A DNA stretch of 64,000 nt from Struthio camelus. Lineage: Eukaryota; Chordata; Aves; Struthioniformes; Struthionidae. The DNA lies in contig NC_090953.1 in NCBI RefSeq assembly GCF_040807025.1, forward strand, positions 26,210,997 to 26,274,996. Reading direction: 5' to 3'. The notes below the pieces were generated by a model. That model was not told where the DNA came from. It saw nothing but the letters and a program-made list of their open reading frames with translations, and did no database searches. Positions within the stretch are counted from its first letter, which is position 1. Each line of letters starts with the position of its first letter. A program made the position numbers and the translations under genes. This document shows positions 12,721-22,805 of this stretch, one piece after another.

Positions 12721-14194
12721 CACAGAATCGCAGAATGGTTGAGGTTGGAAGGGACCTCTAGAGATCAGCTAGTCCAACCTCCCTGCTCAAGCAGGATCAC
12801 CCAGAGCACGTTGCTCAGGACTCAATCCCAACAGCTTTTGAATATCTCCAGCGAAGGAGACTCCACCACCTCTCTGGGCAACCTGTGCCAATGCTCTGTC
12901 ACCCTCACAGTGAAGAAGTTTTTTCTCAGGTTCAGATGGAACTTCCTGTGGTTCAGTTTCTGCCCGTTGCCTCTTGTCCTGTTGCTGGGCACCACGGAGA
13001 AGAGGCTGGCCTCATCCTCTTGACACTCCCCCTGCAGATACTTGTACACGTTGATGAGATCCCCTCTCAATCTTCTCTTCTCCAGGCTGAACAGGCCCAG
13101 CTCTCGCAGTCTTTCTTCAGAGGAGAGATGCTCCAGTCCCCTCATCATCTTGGTAGCCCCCCGCTGGACTCTCTCCAGTAGGGCCATGTCTCTCTTGTAC
13201 TGGGGAGCCCAGAACTGGACACAGTGCTCCAGGTGAGGCCTCCCCAGGGCTGAGGAGAGGGGCAGGATCACCTCCCTCCACCTGCTGGCAACACTCTGCC
13301 TCATGCAGCCCAGGATCCCATTGGCCTTCTTGGCCACAAGGGCACACTGCTGCCTCATGTTTAACTTGTTGTCCACCAGCACTCCCAGGTCCTTCTCGGC
13401 AGAGCTGCTTTCCAGCAGGTCAGCCCGCAGCCTGTACTGCTGCATGGGGTTATTCCTCCCCAGGTGCAGGACCCTCCACTTGCCTTTGCTGAACTTCAGG
13501 AGGTTCCGCTCCGCCCACCTCTCCAGCCTGCCCAGGTCCCTCGGAATGGCAGCACAGCCTTCTGGTGTGTCTGCCACTCCTCCCAGTTTTGGATCATCAG
13601 CAAACTTGCTGCGGGTGCACTCTGTCCCTTCCTCCAGGTCATCGATGAATACATTGAACAAGACTGGACCCAGGACTGACCCCTGGGGGACACCACTAGC
13701 CACAGGCCTCCAACTTGACTCTGCGCCACTGACCACAGCCCTCTGAGCTCTGCCATCCAGCCAGTTCTCAAGCCACCTCACTGTCCACTCATCCAACCCA
13801 CACTTGCTGAGCTTCCCTGTGAGGCTGCGATGGGAGACAGTGTCAAAAGCCTTGCTCAAGTCCAGGTAGACAACATCCACTGCTCTCCCCTCATCTACCC
13901 AGCCAGTCAGGCCATCAGAGAAGGCTATCACATTGGTCAAGCATGATTTCCCTTTGGTGAACCCGTGCTGACTCCTCCTGATCACCTTCTTGTCCTCCAC
14001 ATGCTTAGTGAGGACCTCCAGGAGGAGCTGTTCCATCCCCTTTCCAGGGACCGAGGTGAGGCTGACAGGCCTGTAGTTCCCTGGCCCCTCCTTCTTGCCC
14101 TTTGTGAAGACTGGCGTGACATTGGCTTTCTTCCAGTCCTCAGGCACCTCTCCTGTTCTCCACGACCTTTCCAAGATGACGGAGAGTGGTCTAG
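12721..14194 (-). mobile_element. Young CR1, 3' portion
   Basis: Same young subfamily as the 6.7-kb copy. It starts with the CR1 tail and 3' UTR and carries the ORF2 C-terminal half. Homology to ORF2 stops abruptly at 14194, in the segment for ARPLS-ILERSW. The last 252 bp (13943-14194) recur at 16977-17228 with only a few differences, all that I saw lying in the final 30 bp. That overlap joins this piece to the 5' piece at 16977-20110 (see findings). Confidence 0.92.
12822..14194 (-). pseudogene. CR1 ORF2 fragment, reverse transcriptase half
   Basis: Open frame covering the reverse transcriptase from [20 protein letters not shown] to the C-terminus, stopping at 12822 after KSCWD, slightly earlier than the 973-residue copy. 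Motif [10 protein letters not shown], motif [12 protein letters not shown] and motif C FADD are present, again with proline after FADD. The endonuclease and N-terminal reverse transcriptase parts are absent, so it cannot be functional. The open frame extends to 14240 only by running through the adjoining inverted CR1. Confidence 0.88.
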
Positions 14195-14502
14195 AAGTGG
14201 TGCCACCAAGTGGTTCCAGTAGTGCCCCGTGACAAGACAAGAGGCAATGAGCACAAACTGAAACATAGGGAATTCCATCTGAACAGAAGGAAAAGCTGTT
14301 TTGTTGTGAACGTGGTTGAACAGTGGAACGGGCTGTTCACAGAGGCTGTGCAGTCTCCATTCTTGGAAGCAGTCAAAACCTGACAGGACATGGTCCTGGG
14401 AAAGCTGCTCTGTCTGGCCCTGCTTTGAGCAGGGGGTTGGACTAGATGATCTCCAGAGGTCCCTTCCAACCTCAACGGTTCTGTGATACTGTGATTTTGT
14501 GA
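14195..14502 (+). mobile_element. CR1 3'-end fragment, opposite orientation
   Basis: Plus-strand CR1 3' end: degenerate ORF2 C-terminus (region of GTGACAAGACAAGAGGCAAT), then GGACTAGATGATCTCCAGAGG, the CCCTTCCAACCTC block, and a tail of CTGTGATACTGTGATTTTGTG. It abuts the minus-strand copy at 14194 head-to-head. It is moderately diverged and so older than its neighbour. The exact left edge, 14195 to about 14210, is uncertain. Confidence 0.85.
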
Positions 14503-14509
14503 CTTGCCT

Positions 14510-15120
14510 TTGCCTGCGTGGAACTGCACGCGGTTCCTGTTGGCCCCTTTCTCCTGCCTTTTGAGGTTCTCCTAATACCAGCCCTGCCCTCCGGTCTCTC
14601 GGCTGCCTTGCTCCAGTCTGGCCTCTTGTACAAATGTGCTGCAAGTACCCTCCGTCCCGCTGTCCAGGTCACCCCTTAAGACATTAAAGCCTGTTGGCAC
14701 CCAAAGCGCTCCCCCAGGGACACCACTAGTAAGCAGCCACCAGTTGGCCTTTGTACTGCTGAGCACAAGCCTTTGAGCCCAACAGTCCAGCCCATTTGCC
14801 GCACAAGTCAGCGGCCAGGTCTCCTCTCCACAACTCACCAGACTAGCTCCAAGGATGCTATGAGGGACCATGCCAAAGGCCTTGCTGCACTCAGCGGTAA
14901 ACAAACCCTGTTTTGCCCAAACAAGAGTGTTGCAGCAGTAAACGCTCTCCTTTTTGCCCTTGGTGTCCCTTGCCAGTCCCAACACAAGTCAAGCTTTGCC
15001 TTTCCCAAGACCATCGTGGCATGCCTGGGCAACGTGGCTTTATTCCTGCCGTTGCTTTCCATGTCTGCGGCCAAGCCTTCCTTGTTCATGAGGAGCGGAG
15101 CAGGTCCAGCCTTGGCCTTC
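14510..15120 (-). mobile_element. Old degenerate CR1, internal ORF2 part
   Basis: Diverged CR1 ORF2 readable on the minus strand in pieces. 14695-14760 corresponds to the PVTSGVPGGALWVP-like motif B region. 14850-14910 corresponds to KAFGMVPH (motif A, AFDTVSH). 14950-15030 corresponds to the linker KGKK and KAKLDL segment, and 15060-15110 to the NKEGL region of the endonuclease end. Several frameshifts and deletions. It resembles the CR1 debris inside the keratin units (compare 14510-14650 with 26132-26272), which suggests a related old subfamily. Confidence 0.72.
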
Positions 15121-15455
15121 TATGTCACATCTTGGGGATGCGCAAAGAAGTTTTCCCCAGCTCATTCGGCTGGTCGGAGCAGGAGATGGATAAACAGGGG
15201 CCATGGCTCAGGCAGGGACTCTGGACAGGCCTATGGTCTGGGATAGCGGTTGAGGGACTGCAGGTGTGTGCGTACATGTCAGTCAAGAGAGGAGGGAGTA
15301 TCCACTATGGAACTCCAATCCTGACCTGATGAAAAAGATTGAGCCATTCGTGGTGGTGACGCCAGTGTGAGTGCCATTGCTGTTTCTACGGGTGCTTGTA
15401 AAAGCACTGCTCTCTGTCTGCATTCATACATGTGGCCAGGTCATGTGTGCGTATT

Positions 15456-15486
<31 letters not shown>

Positions 15487-16806
15487 CACGCATGTACATT
15501 GTGCCCATTGTGAAACTGTGCTCAGCCTTGCCCCTGGCTGGACCTACAGATGGGAGTGGCAGCCAAGAGATTGGGGAGGAGAGGAGAAATCGCCCGGGTC
15601 TTGCAGTCCACCGGATTTGTCTTTCCTGAACAAGCACCAGCCTTCACCTCCTCCCCACCTGCAGAGCGGTGAAGGGCCCCACTCGCCATCAGGAAGCTGT
15701 GGATGTAGCTCCCTGAAGGGAAGGGAGAAACAGCTTTGTGCCCAGGACACCCACACTCTTGTGGGGGGACCTCTCTGTGGTCCACTGCCTTGGTGATCCA
15801 CAGCAGTCTCTGCCCCTCGGGGGCACTTTTGGAGGCCTGGATGCTAAGAAAGCAAAGGAGAAGGTGGGAGGAGCACAGACAAGGGGCTGAGGAGTGGCAC
15901 AGCCACCACCAGCCCTGGCCAGAGACCTGGAGCGCAGCACTGCGGGGAGTGCTGGTGCAAATGCCCAAAGTAAGAGGAAGCCCAAAGCTGCCCTGGAAGC
16001 TTAAGGATGTAGATCGATAATAACACCTAGGAAAATCATTGTGAGGAGTGCAGTCCCACATGGGTGATCACTTGCTGGCAAGCCTTTTCCAGTGGGGCGT
16101 GGAATCAGAATGCAGTACTCATGCAGCAGCACTAAAGCAGAGAAAGGCTGAGGCTCTGCGAGTTCAAGCCTTAGCCAGAGCAAGGACTTTTAAATTCCCT
16201 CGAAGCCTTTCCTTCTCAAGTGCAATTTGGATTCAGAATGTTTATGTTGGGGCAGATCCTGGTACAACGAGTGCACTCTGGAGAGTGTCTCAACAGAAGT
16301 CCCTGGGTGAGTGGCTTCCTGTGGGAACAAGGAGCGGGGCTGGGGTATTTCCACTCTTAGAGGCCTGGGAGTAGGCCGAGATGCTTGGGGTGGGGGACGT
16401 TGAGGAGTTGCCAGAGGCTGTGTGCGGGGAGGGGAAGGCAGGGCTGACGTGGGTGCTGGGAGAAGTAGGGCAGAGGTATGTGCCTGTGGGCACTTCTGTG
16501 CCTGAGATGAGCACAGCTGCCTGCCAAGCAGCTGGTCTGCGCTTGACTCCTGGCCATGGTAACCTCCACCCTCAGCAGCTCTGCCGCTTCAGTGCCTTCC
16601 ATGTGCTTTTGCCAAGGCAGGCATTGCTGAAGGAGGAGGGGGCCTGTCTCTCCTGGGCTCTGTGGGGTGCCCCACCCTGCAGCCCCAGTCATGCAGCAAG
16701 GGGAGTGGCTCCCTGAGGGAACATGAACTTGTTGGGGAAAGCTGAGCTCTTTTCTGGCAGGAGGTGGAAGGGCCTCTGCAGGCACCTGGGAGAAGAAAAG
16801 AGCGCG
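15121..16806. other. Intergenic DNA with a (TG)n microsatellite
   Basis: GC-richer spacer left of the tRNA gene. An alternating TG run occupies about 15459-15486. Many overlapping short open frames exist on both strands, as expected in stop-poor GC-rich DNA. None shows a recognisable domain. Confidence 0.5.
16796..16799 (-). terminator. RNA polymerase III terminator of the tRNA gene
   Basis: A run of four T on the minus strand begins eight bases after the tRNA 3' end, the expected pol III stop. Confidence 0.75.
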
Positions 16807-16878
16807 TGCGTTGGCCGGGAATCGAACCCGGGTCAACTGCTTGGAAGGCAGCTATGCTCACCACTATACCACCAACGC
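16807..16878 (-). tRNA. tRNA-Gly (anticodon UCC)
   Basis: 72-nt cloverleaf read on the minus strand. The acceptor stem is GCGTTGG pairing with CCAACGC plus discriminator A. The D arm lies in the A box (TGGTATAGTGG). The anticodon stem-loop is CTGCCTTCCAAGCAG with anticodon TCC, and the T arm lies in the B box (GGTTCGATTCC). No mismatch is visible in the stems, and a T4 terminator follows. It decodes GGA/GGN glycine codons. It looks functional rather than a SINE head: it has no pseudogene drift and no SINE body downstream. It sits alone between CR1 pieces. Confidence 0.96.
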
Positions 16879-16978
16879 ATGCAGACCTATGCCTGCCTCC
16901 TGCTCTTCCCAGGCACTCTCTGACCCTCGCTGAGCTTTCAAGACTATCCCAGGAGTCTGAGAGGGGAGAAAGATGTAT

Positions 16979-18629
16979 GATTTCCCTTTGGTGAACCCGT
17001 GCTGACTCCTCCTGATCACCTTCTTGTCCTCCACATGCTTAGTGAGGACCTCCAGGAGGAGCTGTTCCATCCCCTTTCCAGGGACCGAGGTGAGGCTGAC
17101 AGGCCTGTAGTTCCCTGGCCCCTCCTTCTTGCCCTTTGTGAAGACTGGCGTGACATTGGCTTTCTTCCAGTCCTCAGGCACCTCTCCTGTTCTCCACGAC
17201 CTCTCCAAGATGGTGGAGAGTGGCCTAGCAATAACATCCACCAGCTCCATCGGCACTCGTGGGTGCATCCCGTCGGGGCCCATGGACTTGTGGATGTCAG
17301 GTTTGGACAAATGATCTCTAACCTGATCCTCCTCAACCAAGGGAGAGATCTCCTTTCTCCAGACTTTCTCTCCGGTCCCCAGGGTCTGGAATTCCTGAGG
17401 GCTGGCCTTAGCAGTAAAGACTGCAGCAAAGAAGGCATTCAGCAGCTCTGCCTTCTCTGTATCCTTTGTCACCAGGGCACCCGCCCCATTCAGCAGCGGG
17501 CCCACCTTGTCCCTAGTCTTCCTTTTGCTATTGATGTATTTGAAGAAGGCCTTCTTGTTGTCCTTGACATCCCTTGCCAGATTTAATTCCAACTGGGCCT
17601 TAGCCCTCCTCGTCGCATCCCTGCATACTCTGACAACGTCCCTGTATTCCTCCCAAGTGGCCTGTCCCCTTTGCCACATTCTGTACACTTCCTTCTTCTG
17701 TTGGAGCTCCTTGCTCGTCCATGCCGGTCTCCTGCCCGCTTTGCTGGACTTCCTACTCAGAGGGATGCACTGCTCTTGAGCCTGGAGGAGGTGACGCTTG
17801 AATATTAACCGGCTCTCCTGGACACCTCTTCCTTCAAGGGCCTTACCCCATGAGATTCCCCTAAGTAGGTCCCTGAAGACGCCAAAGTTAGCTCTCCTCA
17901 AGCCCTGGGTTGTGATCCTACTTATTGCCCTGCTTCCTCCTCACAGGATCCTGAACTCCACCATCTCACGGTCGCTGCAGCCAAGGCTGCCCCCAGCCTT
18001 CACAGATCCAACCAGACCTCCTTTGTTTGTTAGCACAAGGTCAAGCAGCACACCTCTCCTTGTTGGCGTCTCCACCACCTGTGTCAAGAAGTTATCATCA
18101 GTGCTCTGCAGGACCCTCCTCGACTGTTTGTGCCTAGCTGTGCTCTCTTCCCAGCAGATGTCAGGGTGGTTGAAGTCCCCCATGGGGACTGTGATCGTGA
18201 GGCTACTTCCAGCTGTCTGTAGAAGGCCCCATGGACTACTACTTCCTGATCAGGTGGCCTGTAGTAAATCCCCACAACAGTGTCACCCTTGTTAGCCTGC
18301 CCTTTAATCCTTACCCATAAGCCATCCATGACAGCATTCCAGTCATGTGAGCTATCCCACCACGTCTCTGTAACTGCAATGAGATCCTGGCCCTGCAACT
18401 GCACGCAGATCTCTAACTCTTCCTGCTTATTCCCCATGCTGCGTGCATTGGTGTACAGGCATTTCAGAGAGCCAATCGAGCATGTAAGCTTCCCAGGAGA
18501 GGTGCAAGAGGATGCTCCATAGCCATGTCCCGCGTTGACCCCCCTGGCTGCATGCACCCGCTGGAGGCATCCTGACTTTAGCGGTGTTTTACTGACTCCC
18601 CTGCCACTATACCACTCCCCTTCCCCCAT
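16979..18629 (-). pseudogene. CR1 ORF2 5' part, with deletion and frameshifts
   Basis: Starts at 18629 with [11 protein letters not shown] and keeps the endonuclease opening (TNARSMGN, TETWW). A 120-bp in-frame deletion at about 18320 joins AVMDG to LWVRIKG, removing about 40 residues of the endonuclease. A frameshift follows near the FNHPD region, whose correct frame resumes at 18183 ([13 protein letters not shown]), and further shifts precede the linker and reverse transcriptase segment in frame at 17901-16979. The open frame there ends in FTKGKS at the 3' truncation point and runs on by chance into the tRNA. Not functional. Confidence 0.88.
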
Positions 18630-18639
18630 CTTGCCTAGT

Positions 18640-19711
18640 TTAAAGCCCTCCTTGCCAGGCTGGCCAATCTGTTGGCAAAGACACGCGTGCCCCGCTTGGT
18701 AAGGTGGATCCCCTCTCTCCCCATCAGCTGTCGATCTTCTAACAGGGTCCCATGGTCATAGAAACCAAAAACCCTGTTGCCTACACCAGCAGCGCAGCCA
18801 GTTGTTAACTTGGAAAACTCGTCTACTCCTCCTCCCGTCTTTCCCCCTCACAGGCAAGACTGAGGAGAAAACAACGTTGGCTCCCAGACCCTTGACCACC
18901 ATTCCCAGAGCTCTGAAATCCCATTTGATGGTTTTTGATTTGCCTTTTGTGTCATTAGTGCCCACATGGAAGAGCAGCAGAGGGTAGCAGTCTGATGCAT
19001 GGACAAGCCTTGGCAGGCTTTCCATGACATCTCTTATTCGAGCCCCTGGCAGGCAGCAAACCTCTCTAGACAAGAGGTCAGGTCAGCAGAGAGGTGCCTC
19101 TGTCCCCCTGCAGCAAGGTGTCACCCACAACAATCACTCGCCGCTTCTTCCGGGTGTTCCTGCATGGTACAGGGTCTGTCGGGACAGTTGCCTCCCTTGG
19201 AGCCATGCCCAGCTCCTCCTCAGCCTGGAGGGCGCTAAACTTGTTCTTCAAAGGCAAATCTCGAGGAGGAGCAAGAGCCTTTCTCCTTCTATGAGAGGTC
19301 ACCAGCTTCCAGCCTTCTTCAACAGTGTTACGATGTACTGCTACCCACGGTACAGAGCCCTCTGGCAACTCTGCTGCAGTGGGGGGGCTGGGGACTCCTG
19401 GAGCTGCATGGTCTCTGAGAACACCCTGTCTATCTCTTGCTCATCTTCTTGGATGCTACGCAGCCCACTGACTTCCTCCCATAACTCCTTTATCTGGTAA
19501 CACAACTCATCAAACACAGCATACCTCACACAGGAGAGCTGACTGTCAGCCCAGGCCCCTCACAGGGAGGCCCTAGGCACTCCCTGCAGCCTGACACCTG
19601 AAGAGCTGCATCTGCTGTCAGAGGGTCTGTCTGGGTTGAAGCTTCAGACACAGCTGATGCAGCAACTCCAACAGCCACTGGGGAACATGCCCTGCAGCAT
19701 GCCATGACCAT
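18640..19711 (-). pseudogene. CR1 ORF1, frameshifted
   Basis: ORF1 of CR1 encodes an RNA-binding, self-associating protein with an esterase domain. From the 5' side: residues starting MVMACCRAC with ASTQTDPL and a CREC cysteine pair (19711-19526), a coiled-coil-like stretch (ELCYQIKELWEEVSGLRSI, 19529-19341), a basic linker, VIVVGDTLLQG (an SGNH block I with threonine in place of the usual serine), FHVGTNDT (block III, 18940-18970), and PVRGKD. At least three frame changes separate these parts, so no complete protein can be made. It is the only copy in the window with the whole ORF1 order visible. Confidence 0.8.
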
Positions 19712-19808
19712 ACCTAAGGAAACACACGCTACTACAAAAAATGAAGGTGCCTTCTGGCACCCTTCTGCACAAACTGCTGCTGTTCACTGCATGCTAGGCC
19801 TGGCTCTT

Positions 19809-19818
19809 ATATAGGCCT
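19809..19818 (-). promoter_or_regulatory. TATA-like box in the CR1 5' region
   Basis: The minus strand reads CCTATATAAGAGCC here, about 100 bp upstream of the ORF1 start at 19711. It is a good TATA match at a sensible distance for a start site near 19785. Whether it belongs to the CR1 5' UTR or to the insertion site is not settled. Confidence 0.4.
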
Positions 19819-20110
19819 CTGCCTAGCAGTGACTCACAAGGGTGCTTGACCCACCTTCATCAAGGGCCACCTGGATCAAAGGCCCCAACTCCTTCTCATC
19901 ATGGGTAACCAAGAGAGCTCATTAGCAGCAGCCACACCTAGCTAGAGCTTCCCAGGAGAAGTTCAGGCCTCCTGCAGCTGTTCTTGCCTGGCTCTCCTTT
20001 CCTGCTAGCAGCAAGCACCGTCCAGTTCCTCAGGGGTCCCCAGAAGGCTTCCACAACTTCCAAAGAGGTCCACAAAAGGTTCAAGCAGAGCCCAGACATT
20101 GCTGCAGAAA

Positions 20111-22524
20111 CTGCTGTGTCTGTTCCCTACCTCTGTTAGTTGTGCTCATTTTTTTCTCCTTGAGAATTTCTGTTAGAACAGGAGTCAAAGCATTAGCTAG
20201 GAACACCTTTCTGATATTAGCAATGTATAGAAGTCTAAGGTAAAAAGCTCTATCTAAATGTATGAGATTCAAGTGACCACCCTAATCTAAGGCAGTTGTT
20301 TCCAAGGCTAGAATGCAAACAGCAGAAACATTGAAAAATAAGAAGGGCTGAAAACCTTGAGGAAGAATTTTCTGTGAGCTATGAAACAGGAAGAGCTGCT
20401 TAGGTATCCTCTATAGTTTGTAGAACTGTGATTGCTGGGTGTGTTCTTATTAAGATTTAACATGGTTTAAAAAGTAAAGCAATAATATGGCCTCAAAAGT
20501 TTCACATTTCTCTACAGTGTCTTGCAGTGCAATGAGCAGTGGAAAACAGACAGCAGGAGCAGAGAGAGGAGTAAGAAGAAGGGAGGCATAGGATCACGGG
20601 TGGCCATCATGGCAAGGAAATGTGTCTCTTGAGAGTAGTTAGCAGGGCAAAGCAAGAAAAGGCTAGTAGGAACATCCCTGGGAAGGAACAGCTGGAGAAG
20701 AGTTTATCAGAAATAGGAAGAAATAGGCACCACATGACAACCAAAGCTGTGTGAGACTGAAAGAGCCTTCCCATGCCTTGGCTAATTTCAAGTACTCAGT
20801 ACCTAACTTAAGAACATAAGAGAAATTTTATCTTAATGTAGCACATATCTACAAAACATCAAATTTACAAGATCAAGAAACATCTATCTCTTTATGTACT
20901 TTAACTGATGTCTAGAAAACTAATTAACACTTAGAGATACCTGCAATATAAATTCTGCATATATGCTAGTCACCCAGTTAACACCATCCTAACATACTCA
21001 GTGGAGAACAAAAAGATATTTCTATATTGTGACATTTTGGACTTCTTAGGATATGATGGATCGTCTTAGAAGTGTGTATTCCTCTCCTTTGACTATGGAG
21101 GGAGTGATTCTATAACAGGCTCAGCTGTCAATATTTAGGGGAAAAAGCATGTGTCAAGCGCAGACCTTTTGAGATACCTGAGCGCACCTTAGCTGGCCTC
21201 CAGTAATGTTCCAGAAGGGGATAGGTCTATAGGAGACCTATAAGACAGGCCAGTACCATATTTACTAGCTTTATGTGGATGTCTTGGATACTCTTGAGCA
21301 TTTCAAACACCACTAGGTGTGTGAGCAACAATCAAAACACTAGATTATAAATGTCTGAAGTTAGCTATGGCAAATTCCTCTTTTACTTGCTAATGGTTTC
21401 CAAAGTTTTCACAAAATATTGTATTCAGTGTGGGTCTCAGACACTTTTCAAAATTTAGTTTTGGAAACACAAATTTATAACTTTCTGAAGAGCTATAGTT
21501 CAGGCAGAAGACATTTAACCTAAGCTTGTCCATTCAAATGTAGACGTTTTTGCTAGATGACATTGTCTGCTACCTTCATAGTGATAAAGAGAGAGATGGT
21601 TCCAGAAGGTGATTTACCCATTCTCACATAGCTGTCTAAAAAAAGTGCTTTGATGTATTTGGGATTTTGTTTCTCTCCATCAAGACAGACTTCATTAATA
21701 GTTCAAAAAAGGCATCTAGCTACAGGTATTTCCCTCATTCCATTACATTGCAATCGAGAATCACACTTTTCCCTATTTTAACTTTAACTTTCAACTTAAT
21801 TATTCCTAATTTTACTGTTTCTACTCATGTAAGAAAAAAAAAAGAATAGTTGACTTTCATTATTTTAAATTGTTCGCTATCTGCTACAATACCAAGGGAG
21901 AAGTTTTGTCTTCTAAGTATACCTGGTAATGAATACAGAAAAGGGTTCCTATCTCAAAAAAAAAAAAAAAAGGAAGATAAAATGCAGTTCAGAAGAACAG
22001 ACAAACCTCACTGTCTCTTCAGGATCCTGCATGAAACTCTCTTCACAGACCTGAAGTTTTGTCCACAACGGGAAAAACGGTATCTCGGTATCTGAAATCA
22101 GGAACAAAGGCAACTTATCAAAAACTGTCAATTGCTTCTCATGAAAATTGAAGTATGTCATTGTTTTCTAGACTTTTCTAGACCACTTCTGGCACCTATC
22201 CTATTTTAGATTACTTCTGAAGGATGACACAAACAACATCTAAAAGTGCTTATTCCTTTTCAGGCTCTAAGGGAAATGTAAATGAGTAGCTCAGCTGCTG
22301 ATGTTTACCATATGGATGTTTGTAGATAACAACATAAAAGTTTTTATCATTCAGGAAAACATCTTTATTTGCTAAAAATAAATATAGATTTATTTAGAAA
22401 AACCTCCTCCATGGTCTGAATGAATCTTTTTGTAAAGAAACAAGTAGCTGCACAGTTTGGGTGTGAGAAGTGCTACGCACAGTAGTACAGTCAAGTTACC
22501 GAGTACATCAGTAAACCGAACGCA
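20111..22524. other. AT-rich intergenic DNA
   Basis: No gene recognised. It contains an A-run near 21956-21971 and short open frames without domains. Confidence 0.5.
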
Positions 22525-22805
22525 CACAAATCCATAAGGACTGGACAGGATGTGGCAGAGGGTGCTGAGGGAAGTGACTGATGCCATTGTGAGACTGTTA
22601 TTTGCCATCTTTGGCAGGCTGTGGCCATTGGGGAGGTTTCTGATGACAGGAAAAAAGCAAATATTGTGCCCATTTTCAAGAGGGCCAAGAAAGAAGATGA
22701 AAGCCAAGAATGACACAGTGGTCAGCCTCAACTTAGTCCATGGGAAGAATATGGAGCAAATCATTCTGTCCAGGGATGTGAAGGACAAGGAGGGATGTGT
22801 ATCAG
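22525..22805 (+). mobile_element. Old CR1 fragment, reverse transcriptase region
   Basis: Plus-strand CR1 remnant. 22555-22600 matches the segment before the reverse transcriptase (GTGCTGAGGGAAGTGACTGA). 22640-22690 matches the VPDDWKKANI-like coding segment, and 22715-22790 matches [13 protein letters not shown] and KDKEV. Frame-disrupted and short. Confidence 0.75.

Larger units (their letters stand above)
16977..20110 (-). mobile_element. CR1, 5' portion including ORF1 and 5' UTR, lacking the 3' end
   Basis: Minus-strand CR1 of the young type. It begins abruptly at 16977 inside the reverse transcriptase coding region and runs 5'-ward through ORF2, ORF1 (18640 to about 19711) and a 5' UTR. 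LINE insertions normally lose their 5' end, not the 3' end, so the missing 3' third needs a secondary event. The first 252 bp repeat 13943-14194. The 5' limit near 20110 is set only by the change to AT-rich sequence and is approximate. Confidence 0.85.

Noticed and set aside
14510..14650. Possible new repeat shared with the keratin units (26132-26272)
   Set aside because: Both align to the same part of CR1 ORF2, so the similarity is ordinary CR1 homology.
16807..16878. tRNA-derived SINE
   Set aside because: The cloverleaf is intact with its own terminator and no SINE body or A-rich tail follows.
12721..20110. Endogenous retrovirus or LTR element
   Set aside because: Reverse transcriptase motifs, APE endonuclease, the 8-bp tail repeats and ORF1 esterase all identify CR1; no LTR pair, primer-binding site or protease/integrase seen.
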